Shown piece after piece: positions 34,045-43,907 of a DNA stretch of 49,851 nt (position 1 is the stretch's first letter; each line of letters begins with the position of its first letter). Position numbers and translations under genes: made by a program. Origin of the DNA: Fontibacillus phaseoli (GTDB lineage: Bacteria; Bacillota; Bacilli; Paenibacillales; Paenibacillaceae); the NCBI RefSeq assembly GCF_003337355.1, contig NZ_QPJW01000003.1:237672-287522 (forward strand). The letters are read 5' to 3'. The notes below the pieces were generated by a model. The model made no database searches. It had not been told where the DNA came from and saw only the letters and a program-made list of their open reading frames with translations.

Positions 34045-34785
34045 CTATTTTTCAATAGGGTTAACTGTAATTTGATCCGCAACAAATTCATGCTTGGCAC
34101 TGTCGTATTTATAAGTGACATTGAAATCACACACATATGTGGTAGACCCGGCCACAGCTCCCCCGAGGTTTAATTTTATTTTTTGATTCTCCAATGAATA
34201 AATATATACACCACCAAAAGCAAGGCTATCTTGCTTGTAATCCGGCACTGGATCAAACCCATAATTGAAGTTATATTCTTTTCCTTGTGTTTTAACTGAA
34301 ATTGCTAACGCTCCGTCACCCTTTTTAGCAACATGCGTTTCAAGCTGCTCGGCAACAATCTCCTCATAGCTTTGGACTTTAAACTCGGATAGATCCTCGG
34401 CGTTAACAACATGAATATCATAATTGTTCAATCCTGTTCCTCGCCCAGTCTGGATGATAATTACGGCTTCTTTTTTTCCGTCGCCTGTAACATCCGTATA
34501 AAATACCTGTGGGGCAGTTCCAGTATCAACAGGGACATTCCAAGAAAAGTCTTTTTTATTACCGTTAATGTCTAGTGTTACCCCATCGGTTTTAGTATAA
34601 AATTTAACTTTTTCATCCTCTGAAGACCCAAGCAATTTCGCATCCGTATCTTGCACCGGCTGTGTTGTTACTTGTTTACCGGGAGACTCACCCGTTACTT
34701 GCGAAACTGTTTCAGGCTTATCTGACCCACATCCTGAAAGCAAAATGACACTCAAAAACATCAATACACCAAGCTCTTTTTTCAA
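34045..34785 (-). CDS. Lipoprotein with an FG-GAP/VCBS-like repeat, unknown function
   Basis: 246 aa. Lipoprotein signal with lipobox LLSGC (Cys19), followed by a Thr/Ser/Pro/Gln-rich spacer to ~50. FYTDVTGDGKKEAVIIIQTG (~95-115) is a calcium-loop type DxTGDGxxE motif found in integrin-like FG-GAP/VCBS repeats; only one clear copy is present. The C-terminal half is beta-rich with Tyr/Phe-rich strands. Similar small lipoproteins are common in Paenibacillus but have no assigned role. AT-rich region compared with its neighbours. Confidence 0.75.
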   Translation of the reverse strand: MKKELGVLMFLSVILLSGCGSDKPETVSQVTGESPGKQVTTQPVQDTDAKLLGSSEDEKVKFYTKTDGVTLDINGNKKDFSWNVPVDTGTAPQVFYTDVTGDGKKEAVIIIQTGRGTGLNNYDIHVVNAEDLSEFKVQSYEEIVAEQLETHVAKKGDGALAISVKTQGKEYNFNYGFDPVPDYKQDSLAFGGVYIYSLENQKIKLNLGGAVAGSTTYVCDFNVTYKYDSAKHEFVADQITVNPIEK

Positions 34786-35049
34786 CCCTATAATCTCCTT
34801 TCGTCCACCTAGCAGAAATTATATCAGAGCAAATAAACCGATAAATGACATATCATTAACATTATTTACGAATAAAGTTAAAATTGCGCTATCTAAATAC
34901 TTATTCGTTTTTTAAAAAAATATCTGATCTAAGCGATGCCTTTAATGGCTTAAAGATTTTGACCGTGAATACATAGCCGTTTTCCTGTGGCTTTATTGGT
35001 CGGACCGGACGGAGCATACGAAGCCCTCACTTCGATCGGCGTCGACCCG

Positions 35050-35458
35050 CCTCTTCTCCCGGTCTCGGGGAAAGTCACGGTTTCCCGGCAGCTTACCGTC
35101 GACTTGATACAACTCGAATGCATGCCCCCATGGGACGATGGATGTCCTCTTCGCCACCCTGTTCAAATGGGCTCAAGCGCATCATTATGCAGTCTGGGAA
35201 GCTCCCCTGACGAACGTGAGCGATCTGCTGATCGCCAGATGGATCCACCAATTCGGAAACCGCTGGTATAACTTTAAAGGGCTTTACGATTACAAGAACA
35301 AATTCGCCCCGGGATGGAGAGAAGGTGTATCCGTCTTCCTCCTCCATGTCGCTCGCTGGCTCTCCTGGATGTATATGGTCCATACGCCGGCACCCGAAAG
35401 CTCGCCAGAAGCAGCCCTGCGCATAGCGTTTCGTGAAGCAAGGGGGAAAAAAGCCTAG
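35050..35458 (+). pseudogene. Relic of an mprF-type lysylphosphatidylglycerol synthase C-terminal domain
   Basis: One frame gives LLPVSGKVTVSRQLTVDLIQ up to ~35115; after a shift, another gives CPHGTMDVLFATLFKWAQA, then EAPLTNVSDLLIARWIHQFG and NRWYNFKGLYDYKNKFAPGW. These are the order and wording of the MprF catalytic domain (VDLM...GTMDFLF...APLSNVG...YNFKGLxxYKxKFxPxWEPRY). After KFAPGW the expected WEPRYL continues only in a further frame. N-terminal membrane part, start codon and full domain are absent, so this is a fragment with at least two frameshifts. Confidence 0.65.
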
Positions 35459-35501
35459 AGATGATAGCTGTTCTAGGGTGACCACCCTGGAATCTAACAC
35501 A

Positions 35502-35692
35502 ACTAACGGGAATTCCTCCCGCTAATTGCGTATGATTTCCCGCACGGGCCCCATTTACCTGGAATTTCTCCAGCTAATTCGGGCGATTCGGCACCTTGCG
35601 GCTTATATCCTCGTTATTAGCGGGACTCTTTCCCGTTAATTTTTCCCTGAGACATTTCCGGGAGGAATTAACGGGAGGTTTTCCTGTTAATT
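35502..35692. repeat. Intergenic palindrome array, locus C
   Basis: Four units: CTAACGGG...CCCGCTAAT (35503-35527), TTACCTGGA...TCCAGCTAATT (35555-35579), TTAGCGGGA...TCCCGTTAAT (35617-35640) and AATTAACGGGA...TCCTGTTAATT (35666-35692). Starts are 52, 62 and 51 bp apart. Here three units use GGG/CCC instead of the TGG/CCA core, with matching changes in both arms, so pairing is conserved. Confidence 0.85.
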
Positions 35693-35738
35693 CCTTGCGA
35701 ATTACATGTTTGGCATTCCTCGACGAGAATGATACGGC

Positions 35739-35783
35739 CAAAAAAAGCGCCGCCCTCGCCAAATACATGACAGGGGCGGCGCT
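35739..35783 (-). terminator. Terminator of gltB
   Basis: On the minus strand AGCGCCGCCCC pairs with GGGCGGCGCT over a ~17-nt loop and runs into T7. It lies 14 bp after the gltB stop. Confidence 0.9.
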
Positions 35784-35796
35784 GAGCGCCTGTTAT

Positions 35797-38700
35797 TTAG
35801 TTGCCGGAACGGGCTAGCTCCCGCGTGTTGGCTTCGAATGCGGCGAGAAGGGCGTCTTCGCCTTTCAAGCCTTCGTTCTCCACTTTGCGGATTTGCTCCA
35901 GCATCCGCTTGTAATCCTTCGGAATGACGCGGACAAATTTCAGCAGCAGCTCATTCCAGTTATCCAGTACGCGGCGGCCGACTACGCTGTCCGTGTACAG
36001 GACATGGCGGCTGATCAGCGTGCGGAGCTGGTCGACTTCCGCCGGGTCGGCCACAGGTTCCAGCAGCACCATCTCCAGGTTGCAGCGGTTAATGAAGTCA
36101 CCGTGCAAATCGAGCGCATACGCGATGCCTCCCGACATCCCGGCCGCGAAGTTACGGCCCGTGCCGCCGAGGACGACGACGCGTCCTCCGGTCATGTATT
36201 CGCAGCCGTGATCTCCTACGCCTTCAACGACGATGTTCGCGCCGGAGTTCCGGACCGCGAACCGTTCGCCGGCGATGCCGCGGATGTAGGCTTCCCCGCC
36301 GGTCGCCCCGTAAAACGAGGTGTTCCCGACGATGATATTCTCCTCGGCCGCGAACGTCGCCCGCGGCGACGGCTTCACGATCACCTTGCCGCCCGACAAA
36401 CCTTTGCCGGTATAGTCGTTGGCGTCGCCTTCCACCGTCAGCGTCATGCCCTTCGGCACGAAGGCGCCGAAACTTTGTCCCGCCGATCCCTCGAACCGGA
36501 ACGTAATCGTATCCTCCGGCAAGCCTGCCGCGCCATAAATGCGCGTCACTTCACTGCCGAGGATCGTGCCCGTAGCCCGGTTCACGTTGCAGATCGGCAA
36601 CACCGCACTGACGGCTTCGCCGCGTTCCAGCGCCGGCGCCGCCAGGCCCAGGAGATGCGTGAGGTCCAGCGTCTCTTCGAGACCATGGTTTTGCTGGCGT
36701 GTGCAGAACCGGCTGCTGCCTTCAGGCACCTTCGGCATATGCAGCAAAGATGACAGATCGACACCCTTCTTCTTCCAATGGTCGATCGCTTTGAACGTAT
36801 CCAGGCAATCTGTGCGTCCGATCATTTCCTCCAAACTGCGGAAGCCGAGCTCGGACATCCATTCACGGAGATTTTCGGCTACAAACGTCATGAAATTGAC
36901 GACATGCTGCGGATCACCCGTGAAATTTTTGCGCAGCTCCGGATTTTGCGTGGCCACGCCGACCGGACAAGTATCCAGTTGGCAGACGCGCATCATGATG
37001 CAGCCGACCGCCACGAGCGGTGCCGTGGAGAAGCCGTATTCTTCGGCGCCGAGCAATGCCGCTACAGCCAGATCCCGTCCGGTGAGCATCTTGCCGTCCG
37101 TCTCAAGAACAACGCGGTCGCGCAAATTGTTCAGCATCAGGGTCTGATGCGTCTCGGCCAATCCAAGCTCCCACGGAAGCCCTGCATGGCGGATCGAGCT
37201 CTGTGGCGATGCCCCGGTTCCGCCGTCATAGCCGCTCACGAGGATCACGTCCGCGCGCCCTTTGGCCACGCCGGCCGCGATGGTGCCGACACCCGCTTCG
37301 GACACCAGCTTCACGTTAATGCGAGCCCGCGGATTCGCATTCTTGAGATCGAATATAAGTTCAGCCAAATCTTCGATCGAATAAATGTCATGGTGCGGCG
37401 GCGGCGAGATGAGGCCGACGCCAGGCGTCGATCCACGGACTTCCGCTACCCAAGGGTATACCTTCTTGCCCGGAAGCTGGCCGCCTTCACCCGGTTTTGC
37501 GCCTTGCGCCATCTTGATTTGAATTTCATCGGCGTTGACCAAATAGTGCGATGTTACGCCGAACCGGCCCGAGGCGACCTGTTTGATCGCGCTGCGGCGC
37601 GAATCCCCGTTGTCATCCCGTACAAAGCGGGCCGGATCTTCCCCGCCTTCACCGGTATTGCTCTTGCCGCCGATGCGGTTCATCGCAATCGCTATCGTCT
37701 CATGCGCTTCTTTACTGATCGAACCGAAGGACATGGCCCCCGTCTTGAAGCGGCGCATAATCGATGCCGCCGATTCCACTTCCTCCAATGGTACTTTCGG
37801 CCCGGCAGGTTTCAAATCAAGCAGCGAACGGAGCGTCAAATATTTCTCGTTTTCCCCTTGAACGATAGAGGAGAATTTTTTATAAATTCCATAATCCCCG
37901 GTGCGTACCGACTGCTGGAGCAAATGAACCGTCTGCGGGTTAAACAAATGCTCTTCGCCGTCGCTCCGCCATTGATATTCCCCGATGGAATCGAGCACCC
38001 GATCATTGCCGTCCAGATTCGAGAAAGCACGGAAATGATGACTAAGCGTCTCTTTGGCAACCTCATCGAGGCCGATCCCGCCGATTCGCGAAGGTGTCCA
38101 GGTAAAGTACCGGTTTACGAAATCTTCCTTAAGTCCGACCGCCTCAAAAATTTGTGCGCCACGATAAGATTGAATCGTGGAAATTCCCATTTTTGACAAT
38201 GTTTTGATGACGCCTTTAGTAGCTGCCTTGATAAAATTGTATACGGCTTTTTGGTGGGAAATCCCTTGCAGCATCCCCTGGCTGATCATGTCATCCAGCG
38301 TCTCGAAGGCAAGATACGGATTCACCGCGCTCACACCGTAACCTAGCAGCAAAGCGAAGTGATGCACTTCTCGCGGTTCTCCCGATTCCAGCAAAATGCT
38401 GACCTTGGTGCGCGTCTCTTCCCGGATCAGGTGATGATGCAGCGACGACACGGCGAGCAAGGCAGGAATGGCAGCATTCTCTGCATCTACACCACGGTCG
38501 GACAAAATCAGAACGTTATGGCCTTTGGCAATAACGCGGTCCGCCGCTTCGCAGAGCGTATCGACCGCCTTGCGCAGCCCTTCCGCACCTTGATCCGCAG
38601 GGAACAAAATCGGAATGGTCATCGCTTTGAATCCAGGACGGCGAATGTGGCGCAGCTTGGCGAAATCCTCATTCGACAGAATCGGGGATTCCAGCCGGAT

Positions 38701-40392
38701 TTGGCGGCAGCTCTCCGGTTCCGGGTTCAGCAGGTTCCGTTCAGGGCCGATCATTGTAGCCGTAGAAGTAACAAGTTCCTCCCGGATCGCATCGATCGGC
38801 GGGTTCGTTACTTGGGCGAACATTTGCTTAAAATAATTGTAAAGCCGTTGCGGCCGATCCGACAGTACGGCCAGCGGTGCGTCGTATCCCATGGAGGCAA
38901 TGCCTTCCGCACCCGTCAGCGCCATCGGTTCGAACACTTTGCGCAAATCTTCGAAACTGTATCCGAACGCCATCTGGCGCAATGAAATATTCTCATGGCG
39001 TTCCGCCGGCAGCTCCGGCGCTTCCGGGAGATCCTCAAGGACTACCATGTGCTCATCCAGCCACTCGCGGTAAGGATTCTCCTTGGCGATCGACGCTTTG
39101 ACTTCCTCGTCCGAAATAATCCTTCCTTCTTTCGTATCGACGAGAAGCATGCGTCCTGGCCGCAAACGATCTTTGTACAACACATCTTCCGCGGGAATGT
39201 CCAGTACGCCTACTTCGGAGGAGAGTACAATCAGATCGTCTTTGGTTACGTAATAACGGGAAGGTCTCAGTCCGTTCCGGTCAAGAATCGCCCCGATCTG
39301 GATTCCGTCGGTAAAGCCCATGGCTGCAGGCCCGTCCCATGGCTCCATCAGGGCGCTATGGTATTCATAGAATGCCTTTTTGTCCCCATCCATTTCGGCA
39401 TGGTTGCTCCATGGCTCCGGCACCATCATCATAGCGACATGCGGGAGCGAACGACCGCTCAGATATAAAAATTCGAACGTATTATCAAACATCGCCGTAT
39501 CCGAACCATCCGGATTAATTACCGGCTTCACCTTTTCAAGGTCGCTGCCGAAGGCTTCCGTCTCGAACATCGACTGCCGGGCATGCATCCAATTCACATT
39601 GCCGCGAAGCGTGTTGATCTCGCCGTTATGAATCATGAATCGATAAGGATGCGCGCGTTCCCAGCTCGGAAACGTATTCGTACTGAAACGGGAGTGGACG
39701 AGCGCTATAGCCGATTCCAGGGTTTCATCCTTCAGATCAAGATAGAATTGCCCGACCTGCTCCGTCGTGAGCATTCCTTTATATACGACTTTGCGGCAGG
39801 ACATGCTGGAAACGTAAAAAGCATCGCCCTCTTCCGCACCGCCATAACGGATAGCAAGCTCCGCCCGGCGCCGGATTACATACAACTTGCGCTCAAAATC
39901 CAAATCGGTCAGAAGGTTTCCGCTGCGGGCAATGAAAATTTGCCGGACGAACGGCTTGGCTTCTCTCGCCGATTTACCGAGCATATCATCCCGGGTCGGG
40001 ACGGTCCGGAAACCGATCACTTTATGCCCCTCTTCTTCCACGATCCGGATCAATTCGGCTTCTTGCCGGCTGCGGACTGCCGCATCATGCGGCAAAAACA
40101 GCATTCCGACTCCGTATTGTCCCGCTTCCGGAAGTTGGTATCCCAATTTCTTCGCTTCCGAGGTAAAAAACCGGTGCGGGATTTGCAGTAATATACCTGC
40201 GCCGTCCCCGGAATTCGGCTCGCTTCCCTGTCCCCCACGGTGCTCCATATTGCTCAGCATCGTGAGCGCCTGACTAACGATAGCGTGCGAAGCCTTGCCT
40301 TTGATATGGGCTACAAAACCCATTCCGCAGGCGTCTTTTTCGAAGGCGGGATCGTAGAGTCCCTGCTTTGGTGGTATAACTGTGTGTTTCAT
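35797..40392 (-). CDS. gltB: Glutamate synthase large subunit
   Basis: 1531 aa from ATG 40392, chosen because the conserved start [20 protein letters not shown] follows; the frame is open 12 codons further. Cys of DACGMGF becomes the N-terminal nucleophile after processing and releases ammonia from glutamine in the class II amidotransferase domain (to ~430). The central domain and the FMN-binding synthase domain follow ([63 protein letters not shown]); Cys residues of the 3Fe-4S cluster are in [19 protein letters not shown]. The C-terminal beta-helix ([20 protein letters not shown]) ends the protein. It transfers the amide of glutamine to 2-oxoglutarate. No gltD lies in the window. Confidence 0.96.
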   Translation of the reverse strand: MKHTVIPPKQGLYDPAFEKDACGMGFVAHIKGKASHAIVSQALTMLSNMEHRGGQGSEPNSGDGAGILLQIPHRFFTSEAKKLGYQLPEAGQYGVGMLFLPHDAAVRSRQEAELIRIVEEEGHKVIGFRTVPTRDDMLGKSAREAKPFVRQIFIARSGNLLTDLDFERKLYVIRRRAELAIRYGGAEEGDAFYVSSMSCRKVVYKGMLTTEQVGQFYLDLKDETLESAIALVHSRFSTNTFPSWERAHPYRFMIHNGEINTLRGNVNWMHARQSMFETEAFGSDLEKVKPVINPDGSDTAMFDNTFEFLYLSGRSLPHVAMMMVPEPWSNHAEMDGDKKAFYEYHSALMEPWDGPAAMGFTDGIQIGAILDRNGLRPSRYYVTKDDLIVLSSEVGVLDIPAEDVLYKDRLRPGRMLLVDTKEGRIISDEEVKASIAKENPYREWLDEHMVVLEDLPEAPELPAERHENISLRQMAFGYSFEDLRKVFEPMALTGAEGIASMGYDAPLAVLSDRPQRLYNYFKQMFAQVTNPPIDAIREELVTSTATMIGPERNLLNPEPESCRQIRLESPILSNEDFAKLRHIRRPGFKAMTIPILFPADQGAEGLRKAVDTLCEAADRVIAKGHNVLILSDRGVDAENAAIPALLAVSSLHHHLIREETRTKVSILLESGEPREVHHFALLLGYGVSAVNPYLAFETLDDMISQGMLQGISHQKAVYNFIKAATKGVIKTLSKMGISTIQSYRGAQIFEAVGLKEDFVNRYFTWTPSRIGGIGLDEVAKETLSHHFRAFSNLDGNDRVLDSIGEYQWRSDGEEHLFNPQTVHLLQQSVRTGDYGIYKKFSSIVQGENEKYLTLRSLLDLKPAGPKVPLEEVESAASIMRRFKTGAMSFGSISKEAHETIAIAMNRIGGKSNTGEGGEDPARFVRDDNGDSRRSAIKQVASGRFGVTSHYLVNADEIQIKMAQGAKPGEGGQLPGKKVYPWVAEVRGSTPGVGLISPPPHHDIYSIEDLAELIFDLKNANPRARINVKLVSEAGVGTIAAGVAKGRADVILVSGYDGGTGASPQSSIRHAGLPWELGLAETHQTLMLNNLRDRVVLETDGKMLTGRDLAVAALLGAEEYGFSTAPLVAVGCIMMRVCQLDTCPVGVATQNPELRKNFTGDPQHVVNFMTFVAENLREWMSELGFRSLEEMIGRTDCLDTFKAIDHWKKKGVDLSSLLHMPKVPEGSSRFCTRQQNHGLEETLDLTHLLGLAAPALERGEAVSAVLPICNVNRATGTILGSEVTRIYGAAGLPEDTITFRFEGSAGQSFGAFVPKGMTLTVEGDANDYTGKGLSGGKVIVKPSPRATFAAEENIIVGNTSFYGATGGEAYIRGIAGERFAVRNSGANIVVEGVGDHGCEYMTGGRVVVLGGTGRNFAAGMSGGIAYALDLHGDFINRCNLEMVLLEPVADPAEVDQLRTLISRHVLYTDSVVGRRVLDNWNELLLKFVRVIPKDYKRMLEQIRKVENEGLKGEDALLAAFEANTRELARSGN

Positions 40393-40785
40393 GTTCAGCG
40401 CAACCTTTCTATAAATAAAGTAAGTCACCTTGTAAACGACGGGTTTTATTTAGTATTTTTATTCTAACGGAAAACGCTTCGACTGTTTTTGCACTATCTT
40501 CTCTTTCTTTTGCACTAATGCTAATAAATTTTAGAAGGAATCAAGTACATTCACTTTGAAAACGGTCTCCCCCTGGCTGAACATACCAGATTCGGCTTTT
40601 TTATTAATAAACTAAAATGGCGCGGGAACCTGCCTCCCCCTCCATCCGGTACAGAACAACGGATCGACAGCTTGATGATAGAACGCCCGCTTCGTGATAA
40701 AGCGTTAGGCTTGCATCATAGAAAAAGAACCTGCAAGGCCACTTCTTAGGTGGTTTTGCAGGTTCTCTCATTTTACGACACTAAT
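40393..40785. promoter_or_regulatory. gltB promoter region with 10-bp direct repeats
   Basis: On the minus strand TAGTGCAAAA occurs at 40508-40517 and 40487-40496, exactly 21 bp (two helical turns) apart, upstream of a -10-like TAGAAT (40461-40466) with a poor -35. This fits a site for an activator of the LysR type, such as GltC in B. subtilis (inference). The remainder up to 40720 shows nothing I can support. Confidence 0.45.
40722..40766 (-). terminator. Terminator of the tetR-yhgE operon
   Basis: AGAACCTGCA pairs with TGCAGGTTCT, with inner CCAC/GTGG pairing; on the minus strand it is followed by TTTTTCT. It lies 20 bp after the stop. Confidence 0.88.
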
Positions 40786-42966
40786 TTAAGCGTTCATGCT
40801 CGCTTCTGCACTTACATCATCGCTGTGCTTATGAGTGAGGAAGTAGAGGAGCGTAATCGCCAGGAAGACAACGCCGAAGCCGGCCAGTACGCCAAGTTGC
40901 TGCCAAGCATGGCTCAAATCGCCCGTCGATACGACCGCTTTGTAGCCGCTGACGCTGTAGGTCATCGGGAGAATCGGATTGAATGCCTTCATCCAATTCG
41001 GAATCAATTCCAGCGGGAACGTGCCTGCGCTGGTGGTCAATTGGAAAATCAGAATCAGAATCGCCAGGAAGCGGCCCGGATTTTCCAACCATGTAACCAG
41101 TGCCTGAATGATGAACATGTAGCACAGGCTTGTGACGAAGCTGAACAGATAGAACATTGGAACACTCTGTACTTCCAGTCCCAAACCGTATAAAGTCAGC
41201 ATCGTTGCAAGCAGGGACTGGACCAGGCTCATGCCCCCAAACGAAAGGGCCCGGCTAACAAACCGGTTCCAACCGGTTGCCCCCTCCACCGATGTTCCGC
41301 GAAGCGGTACGACCAGCGTCGAGATCAATGCGCCGACGAACAAGCCGAGGGAGAGGAAGTAAGGAGCAAAACCCGTACCGTAGTTCGGTACTTCACTCAT
41401 CTTTTGCTCGCTGATTTCAATAGGTTCCGCATACATATTAACAAGCTTGTCGGTTTTCTTGACCCCGGAAGTTTGCTCTGCGGCATCATTCAGCTTGCTT
41501 GCCAGTTCTCCGGAACCTTCGGCCAGCTTATCCATTCCGTTTTTAAGCTCTCCGGCGCCCTCGTCCAACTGCTTGGAGCCGTTTGCCAGCGTTTTGACAC
41601 CGCCGGACAATTGGCCCATGCCGCCTTCGATCTGTTTTGCCCCGGCGCTGAGCTTGCTTGCGCCTTGGGCCAGCCGTTCGCCGCCTGCCGCAGCTTCGGA
41701 CAGCTTGCCGCCGAACAGCTTCAGACCGCCGTTCAGTTCCTCTTGTCCGGCCGTCAACTGCGAAGCCCCTTGTGCCAGTTGCTGCTGGCCTTGGGCCAAC
41801 TGTTCGCTGCCTTGCAGCAGTTGCTGTTGTGCACCGTGCAGGTCCTTGCTGCCTTGCAGCAGTTGTTCCTGGCCTTGCTGTACTTGTTCGCTGCCTTGAG
41901 CTACCGCTTTGCTGGCTGCGATCAATTGCTGAACCGTCGGATTTTGCCCGAGCTCAGGACTTGCCTTTGCAAGCTGTTCCAGGCCTTGAGCTACGCCCCT
42001 GGCTCCTTCAGTCACCTTTGTGCTCCCTTGGAGCGTAGATTCCAGGCCGGCTACAAGATTGGAGCTGCCTTCCTCCGAAGACGTCAGTCCGGCTTTGAGC
42101 TTGTTGGCTCCTTCCACCGAAGCATCAAGTCCGTTTTTCAATTGTACACCGCCATCGTGAGCTTTCACGGCTCCGCGCTCCAATTGTTTTTCCGCAGCGG
42201 CCAATTGATCCAAACCGCCAGCTAGCGTATCGGCTCCGGTTTTCAAATCCGCGGCCCCTTGGCTAAGGGAATTTGCACCCTTCTGAAGCGGGCTTATCCC
42301 GTTTTCAAGCTTGTTTGTTCCAGCAACCAGTTTGGAAAGGTTCTCTTTCAGCGTTTGGGCGCCTTCATCCAGTTGAACCGCTCCGTCGTTAATCGTAGTG
42401 GCGCCTGTACCTGCATCGCCCAAGCCTCCGGATATTTTTTCCACTTGATCAAACAAGGTCTCCGTATAGGCTTCCGTTACTTTGGCGGATACCTTCGACT
42501 TGATTTCCTTTACCGCCGTGCCGCCGATTTGGGCAGCCAGGAAGTTGTAGCCTTCATTTGGTTCATAAACCAGCTGTGCCGGCCGAGGATTTTCATCCAT
42601 CAGCGTGGTCGCTTGGGAGGAGAAATTGTCTGGAATGACGATCGTCATGTAATACTTGTTCGACTTCATCCCTTCCTCCGCCTCATCGCGGGAGACGAAT
42701 TCCCATGAGAAGTCATTGCCCTTCTTAAGCTCTTCCACCAGGTCTTTACCGACCTGAAGCGACTTCCCTTCATATTGCGCCCCTGTGTCCTGATTGACTA
42801 CGGCCACCGGGATTTCATTCATTTTACCGTAGGGATCCCAAAACGCCGCCAGAAACATTCCGCTGTACAAAACGGGAATGAACAGCACGACAATGATCGG
42901 GATAATTACTTTTGGTTTTTTGAAGGAAGTAAGCAGGTCCTTAAAAAATACCGACATTGATTTCAT
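40786..42966 (-). CDS. YhgE/Pip family membrane protein
   Basis: 726 aa. An N-terminal helix (~21-41) and five C-terminal helices (~545-710) bracket a long extracytoplasmic part. That part starts with the conserved AFWDPYGKMNEIPVAVVNQD and GKDLVEEL region and continues as >25 degenerate repeats of the form L-x-x-G-(x)3-L-x-x-G (residues ~195-510, Gln/Gly/Ala-rich), predicted as a long helical stalk. The C-terminal membrane part resembles ABC-2 type permeases. Family members include the lactococcal phage infection protein Pip and B. subtilis YhgE; some are secretion or export partners. It follows a tetR gene by 73 bp and is probably its target. Confidence 0.9.
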   Translation of the reverse strand: MKSMSVFFKDLLTSFKKPKVIIPIIVVLFIPVLYSGMFLAAFWDPYGKMNEIPVAVVNQDTGAQYEGKSLQVGKDLVEELKKGNDFSWEFVSRDEAEEGMKSNKYYMTIVIPDNFSSQATTLMDENPRPAQLVYEPNEGYNFLAAQIGGTAVKEIKSKVSAKVTEAYTETLFDQVEKISGGLGDAGTGATTINDGAVQLDEGAQTLKENLSKLVAGTNKLENGISPLQKGANSLSQGAADLKTGADTLAGGLDQLAAAEKQLERGAVKAHDGGVQLKNGLDASVEGANKLKAGLTSSEEGSSNLVAGLESTLQGSTKVTEGARGVAQGLEQLAKASPELGQNPTVQQLIAASKAVAQGSEQVQQGQEQLLQGSKDLHGAQQQLLQGSEQLAQGQQQLAQGASQLTAGQEELNGGLKLFGGKLSEAAAGGERLAQGASKLSAGAKQIEGGMGQLSGGVKTLANGSKQLDEGAGELKNGMDKLAEGSGELASKLNDAAEQTSGVKKTDKLVNMYAEPIEISEQKMSEVPNYGTGFAPYFLSLGLFVGALISTLVVPLRGTSVEGATGWNRFVSRALSFGGMSLVQSLLATMLTLYGLGLEVQSVPMFYLFSFVTSLCYMFIIQALVTWLENPGRFLAILILIFQLTTSAGTFPLELIPNWMKAFNPILPMTYSVSGYKAVVSTGDLSHAWQQLGVLAGFGVVFLAITLLYFLTHKHSDDVSAEASMNA

Positions 42967-43039
42967 GTTGATTCTCTCCTTGTATCCATATGTCTATTTC
43001 TCTTGTTCTACCGTCCAGGCTCCTTCAAGGCCCGAGTCA

Positions 43040-43618
43040 TTATGCCGGTGAAAGCCCGCCCGATAAAAAGCGGCGGATGAATTCCTTAATCTGGTCTTTG
43101 CTCAAAGGATCGTGAATCTTGTTCCAGTCCGAAGTCAGCGCAATGTAGAGCTTTAAAAGGACGAAAGACAATACCTTTGGATCAAGGCCCTGGATCTCTC
43201 CCCGCTGCGCGGCACGATCCACCTGCTTTTCCAGATAATTCAGAATCGCGCTCTCGATTTTCTCAAGTCCTTCCCGGGCCTGGGGAGTTCCAAAATCACG
43301 GACTTCCTGAAACAGCTTGATCAACAGCTCATGCTCACCCCGGTACTCCAGAAGCGAATCCATGCTGTGATACAAATTTTCGAAGAACGGCCTGTCGTCC
43401 CGGACTTCCAGTTCCGAAATCCGTTTCATCTCCAGGATGACCGAACGGAGAATCTCATCAAAAAGCTCCTCCTTGTTTGTAAAAAACGTATAGATCGTCC
43501 CTTTGGCAACATTAGCGATCTTCGCCACGTGGTCCATCGTCGTCGCCTTGTATCCGAACAGCGCGAAAGATTTCTCCGCAGCCGCGATGACCTGCTTGCG
43601 GCGATCCACCACAGCCAT
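43040..43618 (-). CDS. TetR/AcrR family transcriptional regulator
   Basis: 192 aa from ATG 43618 behind AAGGAGGTG; the frame opens six codons earlier at a start that would overlap the ribosome site. Residues ~7-53 are the DNA-binding domain: QVIAAAEKSFALFGYKATTM, DHVAKIANVAKGTIYTFFTN and KEELFDEIL. The C-terminal ligand domain is of the YhgD-like kind. The gene leads the yhgE operon, which in Bacilli is often the regulator-target arrangement; it likely represses its own promoter through the inverted repeat below. Confidence 0.9.
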   Translation of the reverse strand: MAVVDRRKQVIAAAEKSFALFGYKATTMDHVAKIANVAKGTIYTFFTNKEELFDEILRSVILEMKRISELEVRDDRPFFENLYHSMDSLLEYRGEHELLIKLFQEVRDFGTPQAREGLEKIESAILNYLEKQVDRAAQRGEIQGLDPKVLSFVLLKLYIALTSDWNKIHDPLSKDQIKEFIRRFLSGGLSPA

Positions 43619-43661
43619 TTCGAACACCTCCTTCACCGTATCATATGTGGCTTTTCAACAG

Positions 43662-43690
43662 AAATGACTAAAAATCAATTTCGGTCATTT
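43662..43690. promoter_or_regulatory. Inverted repeat upstream of tetR, candidate operator
   Basis: AAATGAC-N15-GTCATTT begins 44 bp upstream of the tetR start. AATGAC/GTCATT half-sites are usual for TetR proteins of this type, and the spacing would let two dimers bind. Confidence 0.5.
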
Positions 43691-43907
43691 GGTCAATCAT
43701 CACTTTATCACTTCCCTTATCACATTGCAAGTTCTTTTTTCAGTAATTTTCATAGCGACTTGCATCCTGTTTTCAGTTTACAGTCCCGACTTAAGTCCAG
43801 CCTCAGACCAGTCCCCAGTCTCTTTTTTCCAGCAGCAAAAAAAAATAAACTGAAATTACGAGAAATGCATCGTTCCCGCAAATTCAGATTATGAAAAGGG
43901 TGATCTC

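Noticed and set aside
36778..38196. Long plus-strand frame inside gltB
   Set aside because: Antisense shadow of a strongly conserved gene; no start signal and no family resemblance.
40467..40482. CcpA cre site in the gltB promoter
   Set aside because: The AAAACGCTTCG stretch has three mismatches to the cre consensus at key positions.
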